Source: JBBQWS01 sp038210415 (GTDB taxonomy: Bacteria; Actinomycetota; Actinomycetes; Prado026). Taken from it: a stretch of 64,000 nucleotides of DNA. The position numbers and the translations under genes were made by a program. Each line of letters starts with the position of its first letter. The stretch's first letter is position 1. The notes beneath the pieces are model-generated. The model ran no database searches. It worked only from the letters and a program-made list of their open reading frames with translations, and was not told the origin of the DNA. The DNA lies in contig JBBQWS010000008.1 in assembly GCA_038210415.1 (NCBI GenBank), positions 1 to 64,000 on the forward strand. Direction: 5' to 3'. This document shows positions 1-7,563 of the stretch, in pieces.

Positions 1-210
1 ACCAACCAGGACCAGGTCGTGACGCCACCGGACTCGGCCCGCCTCGGCGGCGCGCTCGACATCGTGGTCCAGGACGTCTGCGCGGGAGCGCAGGTCGACC
101 ACGGGCGGCTACCCATCGACCGGGCGATGCAGGGGCTGGTGCTGCGCGCGCTCGCCGCGCCGTTGATGACAGCCCCCTCGGCGGCGGACTGCGCCGCTGT
201 CCGATCGTGA
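1..210 (+). CDS. C-terminal end of a secreted class-2-type lipase/esterase (5' truncated by window)
   Basis: An open frame enters from the left edge and ends at TGA 208-210, giving 69 residues. It contains an Asp followed by VVTPP and, about 25 residues later, VVQDVC and a VDHG motif. This matches the C-terminal end of actinobacterial triacylglycerol lipases of the alpha/beta-hydrolase fold, where the Asp of a DQVVTP-type motif and the His of a VDH-type motif complete the catalytic triad. The nucleophile Ser would lie upstream of the window. An internal GTG at 19 is probably not the true start because coding continues to base 1. The family assignment rests on these short motifs only. Confidence 0.55.
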   Translation, partial: TNQDQVVTPPDSARLGGALDIVVQDVCAGAQVDHGRLPIDRAMQGLVLRALAAPLMTAPSAADCAAVRS

Positions 211-213
211 CGA

Positions 214-1020
214 CTAGCTCGTCACGTCCTTGGTCATGAAGTTGGCCCAGGCCACACCGAGCAGCACCACCACGTAGACCCCCTGCACCAGCACCCCGCG
301 CTCGATGTCGCTCCACAGGATCGGGTCGCGGAACAGGTCGACCCACGACAGCCAGTACCGCGTCGGCAGGTACGGCTTCACCGCCCCGGCCGCGTCCAAG
401 GTGACCAGCACCTGGCTGAGCACGAGCACCGCGAGCGCGCCCAGGGCCGCGCTCAGCGAGGAGTCGGTGATCGTCGACAGCAGCAGGGCCACCGAGGCGA
501 CACCGATCATCGACCAGGCGATGTAGAGCACGACGAGCACCGTCCGCTTGATCACCTCGTTGGTGCTCAGCGGCTCTCCGGACAGCGACGTCGCGACCGG
601 CTGTGAGCCGAACAGGCTCGTGCCCACGAAGTACGCCGTGATCGCGACCGCGCTGACCGACACGAGCAGGAACACCAGCACCGAGGCCAGCTTCGCGACC
701 AGCAGCCGGGTCCGCCCAACCGGCCGGGCGAGCAGATAGCGCAGGGTCCCCGCGGACGCCTCGCCGGCGACCGCGTCCCCGGCAGTCACAGCGACGGCGA
801 CGGGGAGGAAGAGCGGCAGCACGATCCCGAGCGCCGCCGCAGGGAACAGCGCGCCGTTCGCCAGCACCGCCGACAGGAACGCAGGGCCCTCGCCCGGGCG
901 CGGCCCGAGCTGTGTGACCCGGAGCAGGATCGCGACGATCGCCGGCAGCAAGCAGAGCAGGAAGATCGAGATCCAGGTACGCGGCCGCCGCATCAGCTTG
1001 CGGATCTCGACGCGGATCAC
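214..1020 (-). CDS. ABC-2 type exporter permease
   Basis: 268-residue integral membrane protein with about six hydrophobic segments; the first follows a basic N-terminus (IRKLMRRPRTW). A GEASAGTLRYLLARPVGR segment is typical of ABC-2 permeases (ABC2_membrane family), the membrane partners of DrrA/CcmA-like ATPases. It starts with GTG at 1020 and overlaps the stop of the upstream ATPase gene as GTGA, so the two are translationally coupled. With the ATPase and the preceding LolA-like protein it forms a three-gene operon read right to left. The exported substrate is unknown; lipid, peptide or drug export are all possible. Confidence 0.85.
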   Translation of the reverse strand: MIRVEIRKLMRRPRTWISIFLLCLLPAIVAILLRVTQLGPRPGEGPAFLSAVLANGALFPAAALGIVLPLFLPVAVAVTAGDAVAGEASAGTLRYLLARPVGRTRLLVAKLASVLVFLLVSVSAVAITAYFVGTSLFGSQPVATSLSGEPLSTNEVIKRTVLVVLYIAWSMIGVASVALLLSTITDSSLSAALGALAVLVLSQVLVTLDAAGAVKPYLPTRYWLSWVDLFRDPILWSDIERGVLVQGVYVVVLLGVAWANFMTKDVTS

Positions 1021-1961
1021 GGCGGTCCTCCGACGAGCGTGTCGGGCTCGCTGCGGCCCGAGTCGACCCGGTCGCTGCCCGCACCAGTCACGGACAGAAC
1101 GACCTCCTCGAGCGTCGGCCGCTCGACCACGATCTCGTGCACCTTCAGGCCTGCCCCGACGAGCCGGTCGACGAGGTCTTCAGGAGCGAGACCCGCGACG
1201 ACGAGCCGGTCGCCGTCGCGGTGCTGCACGCGACCGTCGAGCAGGGTCACTGCCGCGGCCACGTCGGGCGTGCGGAGTACGACACGTCCGGTCGGTGCGC
1301 GAAGGGTCTCGAGCTCGTCCTGCAGCACGAGCCGGCCGCTGTCGAGGATCCCGACCCGGGTGCACAGCTGCTCGACCTCCGCGAGCAGATGGCTGGAGAC
1401 GAACAGCGTGGTGCCCGCCGCATTCATCGTGACGAGGAGGTCGCGCACCTCACGGATCCCTTGTGGGTCAAGGCCGTTGGTGGGCTCATCGAGGACGAGC
1501 AGCTGCGGCTCACGGAGCAGGGCGGCGGCCAGGCCGAGCCTCTGGCGCATGCCGAGCGAGTACGCCTTGGTGGGCTTGCGCCCCGCCGAGGCCAGCCCGA
1601 CCTGCTCGAGCGCAGCCTCGATCCGCGTACGCCGCGTACGTCTCGACCCGCCGGGTCCCGAGGAGTCGATCATCTCTAGGTTGGCCCGGCCGGACAGGTG
1701 CGGGTAGGCGGCCGGCCCCTCGATGAGGGCTCCGATCTGCGGCAGCGCAGTCCCTAGGCCGCGCGGGACCGGCTGCCCCATCACCTCCGCGGCGCCGCTC
1801 GTGGCGAAGATCAGGCCGAGCAGCATGCGTACCGTCGTCGTCTTGCCCGAGCCGTTGGGCCCGAGGAAGCCATAGCGGTCGCCCGCACGTACGTCGAGGT
1901 CGATGCCGTCGACGGCGAGCACCGAGCCGAACTTCTTGGTGAGTCCCTGCGTGACGATCAT
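1017..1961 (-). CDS. ABC transporter ATP-binding protein (DrrA/CcmA-like)
   Basis: 314-residue nucleotide-binding subunit. Walker A GPNGSGKT lies at residues 34-41, the signature YSLGMRQRLGLAA near 135, Walker B LLVLDEPTNGLD near 160 and the switch His in FVSSHLLAE. An extra C-terminal domain of about 90 residues follows the ATPase core, as in DrrA-type exporters. ATG at 1961 overlaps the stop of the upstream gene (ATGA), and its own stop overlaps the permease start (GTGA). It should power the adjacent permease at the cytoplasmic face. The substrate is not indicated. Confidence 0.9.
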   Translation of the reverse strand: MIVTQGLTKKFGSVLAVDGIDLDVRAGDRYGFLGPNGSGKTTTVRMLLGLIFATSGAAEVMGQPVPRGLGTALPQIGALIEGPAAYPHLSGRANLEMIDSSGPGGSRRTRRTRIEAALEQVGLASAGRKPTKAYSLGMRQRLGLAAALLREPQLLVLDEPTNGLDPQGIREVRDLLVTMNAAGTTLFVSSHLLAEVEQLCTRVGILDSGRLVLQDELETLRAPTGRVVLRTPDVAAAVTLLDGRVQHRDGDRLVVAGLAPEDLVDRLVGAGLKVHEIVVERPTLEEVVLSVTGAGSDRVDSGRSEPDTLVGGPP

Positions 1962-3079
1962 CGGGCCACCAGCAGGGCGGCGATGGCGGCCTCGAGCGCA
2001 GCTGGTTTCAATGTGCCTGCGACCAGGAACCCCTGCCCGTCCGCGCTGGTCCTCGCGACGATGACCGTGACCAGCGGGCTGGGCAACAGGCTCGCCTCGC
2101 CCCCGGCGACGGTCAGCTTGGTCCCGGTCTTACTGACGCTGTCGAAGATCTCGTCCATGAACCGCCCCGGGATCGGCACCACCATCACCCGCGTGAAGCC
2201 GACGCCGTACGTGCCGATGCCGACAGGGACGACCTCGGTGGTCATGCGATCGAGGTCACCGATCCGGTCGGGGAGCGGCACGTTGCCGTTGGCGCTGATC
2301 CGCGACAACAGGTCGGGGGTGCTCGTCGTCCGGTGCCGTGCGGTCGAGACGAAGGTCGGCGCGAGCACGTCGGCGGCCGGCCGGCCCAGCTGGACGTCCA
2401 GGAAGCGCGTGGCCAGGACCGGCCGGGTGCCACCGACGGCGAACACCTCCACCTCGAGCGGGAGCCCGTTCGCCGGGTCGACCCAGAGGTCGATGTGGCC
2501 GACCGAGCTCCGTGCGTCGCCGGGCACGATGCGGGCTCCGGCGGCAGCGATGCCTGCGACGCGCCGGGCGGCGAGGGGTTCGACCCTGTCGGTCGGTCCC
2601 ATCCAGCCGAGGATGTGCCGAGCCGCTTGCGGGGGGACGAGGTCGTCGGTCCGCGCGAACCGCAGGGCCGGGTCGACGACCACGTCGGTGACCGTGGCGT
2701 TCTCGAAGCTCCACTGCCGGACGCCCCCGCGACCGTTTGCCGTCGCGTACGTGATGTCCTGGCCGGTCCCGGTCAGGGTGTCCACGCGCCACGAGGTCGA
2801 GGACGCCCACCAGGTCCGGGCGCGCGTCGTACGGTCCAGGATTGCCACGTTGCCGGTGGCGATCGGCAGCTTGGGGAGGCCCAGTGTCGCCTCGATCTCG
2901 ACGAGACCGTCATGTGGGATGGCCGCCGAGTGCTTCGCGTCGGCCACGACTTCCTCGGCCGAGAGTCCTGCGGCACCAACCGGTCTGGCATTGATCAGCA
3001 GGGGCGTGACACCGACCAGCCCGATGGCTACGAGCACCGTGACCCAGCGTCGCGTCGTGTCCCGGCGTACGACGCTCAT
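1958..3079 (-). CDS. Exported LolA/RseB-like protein of the ABC operon
   Basis: 373-residue protein with a basic N-terminus (MSVVRRDTTRRW), a hydrophobic stretch (about 12-36) ending in an Ala-rich site, and a beta-rich extracytoplasmic body. The body resembles the LolA/LppX/RseB-like fold (outer-membrane-lipoprotein-carrier / sigma-E regulatory MucB-RseB families), with phrases such as IDLWVDPANGLPLEVEVFA that are typical of it. It is the first gene of a tightly overlapped operon with an ABC-2 exporter, so it may sense envelope state or carry the lipophilic export substrate. The family call is by fold-like pattern; the role is inferred. Confidence 0.6.
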   Translation of the reverse strand: MSVVRRDTTRRWVTVLVAIGLVGVTPLLINARPVGAAGLSAEEVVADAKHSAAIPHDGLVEIEATLGLPKLPIATGNVAILDRTTRARTWWASSTSWRVDTLTGTGQDITYATANGRGGVRQWSFENATVTDVVVDPALRFARTDDLVPPQAARHILGWMGPTDRVEPLAARRVAGIAAAGARIVPGDARSSVGHIDLWVDPANGLPLEVEVFAVGGTRPVLATRFLDVQLGRPAADVLAPTFVSTARHRTTSTPDLLSRISANGNVPLPDRIGDLDRMTTEVVPVGIGTYGVGFTRVMVVPIPGRFMDEIFDSVSKTGTKLTVAGGEASLLPSPLVTVIVARTSADGQGFLVAGTLKPAALEAAIAALLVAR

Positions 3080-3681
3080 GCCTCACCGTACGTCGGTATC
3101 GGCTCGGCGGCCACGCCTTGGGCCGACCCTTGCGCAGGCGTAGCACGGTGCTGTCGGACGTCTGCACGACGCGGACGACCCCGTTGTCGTAGCCGAAGTA
3201 CTCGGTGCAATCTGACGCGCCCGGGGGGTACGAGCGCGTGAACGTGCCGAGGTCGACCTTCCCACGCGGGTCCTCGGCCAGGCCGATGCCGGAATCGGCG
3301 CCGTCGTTGGTGCCGAAGACGGTCGTCCCGCCACTTCCGGGGCTGTAGCTCTGCCCGGCGTCAACCCCGCCCGGGGGTGCATGGGAGATAGGTGGCTGGC
3401 ACGAGGCGCGAGCGCGGCTCGAAGGCGCGAGCGCGGCTCAGCAAGCTTCGGCGGCCGAGACACCAGCGGTCGACCGTACGCAGACCGATCTCGATGGCCA
3501 CACCCTCCTGCCCGCGAAGCGGCGGGAACATCGAGCGCTGCAGCACCGTCGCGCCGGCCGAGCAGGTGCATGTCGACGGCGTCGACGGGTCCGCGATAGC
3601 GAGCGAGGTCGATCTCCTTACGATCCCGTGACTTGACTCTTGCCGGCGCGACCTGGCGACGGTGACCGTTAGCGTAGACGC
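3080..3681. other. Decayed stretch without an intact gene
   Basis: About 600 bases with no convincing complete gene. On the minus strand, a frame running from about 3371 to 3100 has coding-like composition (for example GGTTVFGTNDGADSGIG, then SYPPGASDCTEYFGYDNG) but no usable start, and it runs into the gene at 1958-3079 without its own stop. A second coding-like segment lies at about 3630-3450 in other frames. Between them sits a 17-bp direct repeat (3404-3420 and 3423-3439). The simplest reading is remnants of a degraded gene of unknown family. The last bases before 3682 hold the promoter region of the epimerase gene. Confidence 0.4.
3404..3439. repeat. 17-bp direct repeat, period 19
   Basis: AGGCGCGAGCGCGGCTC occurs at 3404-3420 and again at 3423-3439, inside non-genic decayed sequence. 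No function is apparent. Confidence 0.7.
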
Positions 3682-4686
3682 ATGCGGATTCTTGTGACCG
3701 GCGGTGCTGGCTTCATCGGTTCGCACGTGGTCGAGGCGTGTCTCGAGGCCGGCCACGACGTACGCGTCCTGGACCGTGTCGTCGACGGCGGCGACGTACG
3801 CGACGCAGCAGCCTGCGACGCAGCCCTGGCCGATGTCGACGCGGTTGCGCACCAGGCGGCCAAGGTCGGCCTCGGTGTCGATGTCGACGACCTGCCCGAC
3901 TACGTCTCCCACAACGACCTCGGTACCGCCGTCCTGCTTGCCTCGATGGCCCGGGTCGGGGTGCGTCGGCTCGTGCTCGCCTCGTCGATGGTCGTGTACG
4001 GCGAAGGTGCGTACTCCTGTGCCAGGCACGGTTCCGTAGCCCCCGGATCCCGCCTGGTCGAAGACCTCGAGTCCGGCCGTTTCGAGCCCCCCTGCCCGCG
4101 CTGCGATGCCCCGTTGGCACCTGAGCTCGTCGGCGAGGAGGCCCGGCTCGACCCGCGGAACACGTACGCCGCGACCAAGGTGGCACAGGAGCACCTGGCC
4201 TCGGCGTGGGCCCGGGGGACCGGTGGGACTGTCTGCGCCCTTCGCTACCACAACGTCTACGGTCCGCGGATGCCTCGCGACACCCCGTACGCCGGAGTCG
4301 CTTCACTGTTCCGCTCGGCGCTCGCCCGCGGCGAGGCGCCCAGGGTGTTCGAGGACGGTGGGCAACGTCGTGACTTCGTCCACGTCACCGACGTCGCGGC
4401 GGCGAACCTGGTGGCGCTGGCCGTGCAGCCCGAGCCGGGGACCTTGCGCGCCTACAACGTCGGGAGCGGCACCCCGCACACCGTAGGCGAGATGGCGTCG
4501 GCACTGGCGGCGGCGTCCGGCGGTCCCGAACCTGTCGTCACGGGCGAGTTCCGGCTCGGCGACGTACGGCACGTGACCGCGTCGTCCCAGCGGCTGGTCG
4601 ACGAGCTGGGTTGGAAGCCGTCGGTAGGGTTCGACGACGGGATGACGACGTTCGCCACCGACCCGCTCAGGGGCGACCAGCCGTGA
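3682..4686 (+). CDS. NAD-dependent sugar epimerase with Cys/His insert (dTDP-rhamnose 4-epimerase-like)
   Basis: 334-residue extended short-chain dehydrogenase. The NAD-binding GGAGFIGSH lies at residues 7-15, and the catalytic Tyr and Lys are Y162 and K166 (YAATK). Between strand and catalytic helix there is an insert with C113-x2-H116 and C138-x2-C141 (CPRC), a possible metal site. This insert is characteristic of the actinobacterial epimerase group annotated as dTDP-L-rhamnose 4-epimerase. First gene of a four-gene operon with three glycosyl-transfer-type proteins, each overlapping the next by 4 bp, so it likely supplies a nucleotide sugar for envelope glycans. The exact substrate is inferred. 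Confidence 0.8.
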   Translation: MRILVTGGAGFIGSHVVEACLEAGHDVRVLDRVVDGGDVRDAAACDAALADVDAVAHQAAKVGLGVDVDDLPDYVSHNDLGTAVLLASMARVGVRRLVLASSMVVYGEGAYSCARHGSVAPGSRLVEDLESGRFEPPCPRCDAPLAPELVGEEARLDPRNTYAATKVAQEHLASAWARGTGGTVCALRYHNVYGPRMPRDTPYAGVASLFRSALARGEAPRVFEDGGQRRDFVHVTDVAAANLVALAVQPEPGTLRAYNVGSGTPHTVGEMASALAAASGGPEPVVTGEFRLGDVRHVTASSQRLVDELGWKPSVGFDDGMTTFATDPLRGDQP

Positions 4687-5348
4687 CCGTCCGCGGACCT
4701 CTCGTCGACGTGATCCTGCCCTGCCTCGACGAGGCCGGCGCGCTGCCCTGGGTCCTGGGCCAGCTGCCTGACGGCTACCGCGCGATCGTCGTCGACAACG
4801 GCTCCCTCGACGGTTCCGCCCAGCTGGCGGCCTCGCTGGGCGCATTCGTCGTGACCGAGCAACGCCCGGGGTACGGCGCCGCCTGCCACGCGGGGCTCGT
4901 CGCTGCGACGGCGCCCATCGTGGCGTTTGCCGACTGCGACGCCTCGCTCGACCTCGCGCAGCTGCCGCGCGTGGTCGACCCGGTCGCCAGCGGGAGTGCC
5001 GACCTGATGCTGTGCCGCCGCTGCCCCACGGAGCGCGGGGCGTGGCCGGTCCACGCGCGGTGGGCGAACAAGGAGCTCGCCCGTCGGGTCCGTCGGCGGA
5101 CCGGGCTGCCGCTGCGCGACGTCGGCCCGATGAGGGCAGCCAGGCGGGAGGAGCTGCTGGCCCTCGGCGTCGTCGACCGGCGCAGCGGCTACCCGCTGGA
5201 GACCTTGGTGCGCGCGGCGGACGCGGGTTGGCGGATCCGCGGGGTCGACGTCGACTACCTCCCTCGTGCCGGCCGGTCCAAGGTGACGGGTACGTGGCGC
5301 GGCACCGCCCAGGCAGTCTCCGACATGAGCAAGGTCCTGGCGCGATGA
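4683..5348 (+). CDS. Family 2 glycosyltransferase
   Basis: 221 residues from GTG 4683, which overlaps the epimerase stop as GTGA; this coupling decides the start although the frame is open further upstream. It has a GT-A fold pattern: LVDVILPCLDEAGAL at the N-terminus, VVDNGSLDGSAQ for nucleotide binding, and ADCDASLDLAQL carrying the DxD-like metal site. It has no obvious membrane helices, so it is a cytoplasmic transferase that probably uses a nucleotide sugar and a lipid-linked or small acceptor. It sits between the epimerase and the DUF2064 gene in the same operon. Confidence 0.85.
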   Translation: MTVRGPLVDVILPCLDEAGALPWVLGQLPDGYRAIVVDNGSLDGSAQLAASLGAFVVTEQRPGYGAACHAGLVAATAPIVAFADCDASLDLAQLPRVVDPVASGSADLMLCRRCPTERGAWPVHARWANKELARRVRRRTGLPLRDVGPMRAARREELLALGVVDRRSGYPLETLVRAADAGWRIRGVDVDYLPRAGRSKVTGTWRGTAQAVSDMSKVLAR

Positions 5349-5998
5349 CGAGGGCCAGCCCTCTGAGCCCACTGACCACACTGATTGTGCTGGCCAAGGC
5401 TCCTCGCCCCGGGTTCGTCAAGACGCGACTGTCGCCGGACTACTCACCTGAGGAGGCGGCGTCCCTCGCGGCGGCCTCGCTGGCGGACACCCTCGACGTC
5501 GTCGAGTCGACTCGGGCCGCCCGTCGGATGCTGCTCCTGGAAGGCCCGGCGCAGGCGTGGCAGCGCCGGAGTCTCGAGGTGGTGGCGCAGCAAGGACGCG
5601 GGCTCGACGAGCGGCTCGCGTTCGCCTTCTCGCTGGTCCACGGTCCGGCGCTGCTCGTCGGGATGGACACCCCCCAGGTGACGCGCGAGCTGCTGGACGT
5701 CAGCTGGGACGGAATCGACGCGTGGTTCGGCCCGGCCGGCGACGGCGGGTTCTGGGCGCTCGGCTTCGCGGTCCCGCCGGACCCGGGCCTGCTCCTCGGC
5801 GTACCCATGTCGCGTGCCGACACCGGAGCTCGCCAGCGCGCGCGCCTCGTCGCGGCCGGACTGAGGGTCGGCGACCTGCCCGAGCTCACGGACTTCGACT
5901 CCGCGGCGGACGTGGCGACGGTGGCCGCGTTGGCCCCACACGGTCGCTTCGCCCGGCGGGCGGACGAGCTGGCGATGAATCGGTGGGCACCCAGATGA
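5345..5998 (+). CDS. DUF2064 family (TIGR04282) GT-A-like transferase
   Basis: 217 residues from ATG 5345, overlapping the upstream stop as ATGA. The N-terminal motif KAPRPGFVKTRLSP is diagnostic for DUF2064/TIGR04282 proteins, whose fold resembles nucleotidyl- or glycosyl-transferases. A GMDTP segment near residue 105 and GPAGDGGFWALGF near 130 also fit this family. DUF2064 genes are often next to GT2 genes, as here, and may act on the same sugar intermediate. The biochemical reaction is not established by sequence alone. Confidence 0.8.
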   Translation: MTRASPLSPLTTLIVLAKAPRPGFVKTRLSPDYSPEEAASLAAASLADTLDVVESTRAARRMLLLEGPAQAWQRRSLEVVAQQGRGLDERLAFAFSLVHGPALLVGMDTPQVTRELLDVSWDGIDAWFGPAGDGGFWALGFAVPPDPGLLLGVPMSRADTGARQRARLVAAGLRVGDLPELTDFDSAADVATVAALAPHGRFARRADELAMNRWAPR

Positions 5999-7353
5999 GC
6001 TCTCGAGCAGCGACCGCTCTCTCGGCCGGCGCCGGTCTGCTGCTCATCGGGCTCACGGCCGGCTCGCTTGCCGCTGGCACGCGAGACCACAACCCCGCCA
6101 CCGTTTTCTGGGCGGTCGCGGCGAGCTGGGCAGTGTTCGGCTGCGCGATGCCGCTGCTGCGCGAGGTTCCTGCGCGGCTCGCCCTACGTCTTGTGGTCGG
6201 CGTGGGGGTCGCGCTCCAGGTGGTGGCCGCGCTCTGGCTGCCGCGGACCTCCTCGGACGTCTATCGGTACGCGTGGGACGGGCACGTTAGCAACAGCGGC
6301 ATCGATCCGTACGCCCACCCCCCGTCGGCCCCGCAGCTGGACGGGATCCGACTGTCGTGGCTGTTCCCTCCTGGGCAGCCGCCGCTGATCAACCGGCCGG
6401 ACGCCACGACGATCTATCCTCCCGTGAGCCAGCTGTGGTTCCGGTTGATCGACGCGCTGACGCCTGACTCGTGGGGCATCCGTCCCTTCCAGGTCGCGGC
6501 CGCACTCGTGGCTGTCCTCGGAACGTTGCTGCTGGTGCGCATCCTGCGCCTGGCCGGCCGGGACCCGCGCTGGGTTGCGTTGTGGGCCTGGTGCCCCCTG
6601 ATCGTCCTCGAGTCAGGGAACAACGCTCACGTCGACGGGCTCGCCGCGGTGCTCACCGTGGCGGCAATCGCGCTGGTCGTCCGTCGTCGGCACCTGCTGG
6701 GCGGGCTGGTGCTCGGTGCCGCGATCGGGGTCAAGCTCATCCCCGGGATCGTCGTGCCGTCGTTGCTGCGCCGTCGCCCCTGGGTCGTGCTCCCGGCGGC
6801 GGCCGGGCTGGTCGCACTGGCGTACGTGCCGCACGTGGTGAGCGTGGGGCGGTCGGTCATCGGCTACCTGCCCGCCTACCTCGGCGAGGAGGGGTACGAC
6901 AACGGTGACCGGTTCGCCCTCCTGCACCGGGTGATGCCGCAGAGCTGGACGCCGTTCGTCGCTGTCGCCATCGCCCTGGTCACTGCGGTGCTCGTCCATC
7001 TTCGCGGCGACCGTGAGCTGCCGTGGGTGGGGGCAGTCACCTTGGTGGGCGTTGCGCTGCTCATCTCGACGCCGACGTACCCCTGGTACGCCTTGCTCCT
7101 CGTCGGGCTGGCGGTGGCGGCGGCGCGGCCGGAGTGGCTGGTCGTCTGCGCGGCCGGGTACCTGCCGTACCTCGGCGGGTGGACCGGTTGGTCCGGTGGC
7201 GTGCTTCAGCAGCTGGGATATGGCACTGCGCTGGTGGTGGTGCTGGTCGTCACGGTGCGACGGCGACGATCGGGGGCTGAGCAGCCGGCTGCGGAACCGG
7301 GCGCGCACGAAGGCGCTGGCCACGGCCTTCGTCGCGTCGCGCCGGGCCGGTAG
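5995..7353 (+). CDS. Polytopic membrane glycosyltransferase (GT87/MptB-like)
   Basis: 452 residues from ATG 5995, overlapping the previous stop (ATGA). Around ten to twelve hydrophobic helices are seen, plus a periplasmic-loop signature DVYRYAWDGHV followed by GIDPYAHPP. This resembles the D-x-YRY-x-WDG...NPY pattern of GT-C polyprenol-phosphate-sugar-dependent transferases (GT87 and MptA/MptB mannosyltransferases). The C-terminal tail is hydrophilic and basic. As the last operon gene it probably transfers the sugar made or activated by the preceding enzymes onto an extracytoplasmic glycan or lipid. Confidence 0.8.
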   Translation: MSSRAATALSAGAGLLLIGLTAGSLAAGTRDHNPATVFWAVAASWAVFGCAMPLLREVPARLALRLVVGVGVALQVVAALWLPRTSSDVYRYAWDGHVSNSGIDPYAHPPSAPQLDGIRLSWLFPPGQPPLINRPDATTIYPPVSQLWFRLIDALTPDSWGIRPFQVAAALVAVLGTLLLVRILRLAGRDPRWVALWAWCPLIVLESGNNAHVDGLAAVLTVAAIALVVRRRHLLGGLVLGAAIGVKLIPGIVVPSLLRRRPWVVLPAAAGLVALAYVPHVVSVGRSVIGYLPAYLGEEGYDNGDRFALLHRVMPQSWTPFVAVAIALVTAVLVHLRGDRELPWVGAVTLVGVALLISTPTYPWYALLLVGLAVAAARPEWLVVCAAGYLPYLGGWTGWSGGVLQQLGYGTALVVVLVVTVRRRRSGAEQPAAEPGAHEGAGHGLRRVAPGR

Positions 7354-7563
7354 CCACCCGGCTGACCCGCGAGGAGCGCTGGCCCCCACCAGGCGCCTGA
7401 TTTCGTCACGCAGGGCGAAACCGCCGAACGTGACGGGCCTTGACCGGCATTGGGTGGCACCGCCCGTTCGCTCTGCGCGCCCTGATCTCCCCGGTTAGGG
7501 ACTTCCGGCCGTGGCCTGACCGGGTCGTCCCGCCGGAGACTGGGTGTGAAAGGGAGGTTCCCC
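7354..7563. promoter_or_regulatory. Intergenic leader with an imperfect DosR-like box and ribosome binding site
   Basis: No gene is seen. TAGGGACTTCCGGCC at 7496-7510 resembles one arm of the dormancy-regulator (DosR/DevR) box family, which also occurs upstream of stress genes in non-mycobacterial actinobacteria; the match is imperfect. AGGGAGG at 7551-7557 is a good Shine-Dalgarno sequence for ATG 7564. Confidence 0.3.

Noticed and set aside
3083..3571. 162-residue minus-strand frame in the decayed region
   Set aside because: Ser/Arg/Ala-rich with no homologous motif; the coding-like signal lies in other frames, so it was kept only as decayed sequence.
4303..5421. Long minus-strand open frames opposite the glycosylation operon
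   Set aside because: Arg/Pro/Gly-rich composition without domain motifs, directly opposite well-supported genes; typical antisense artefacts of high GC.
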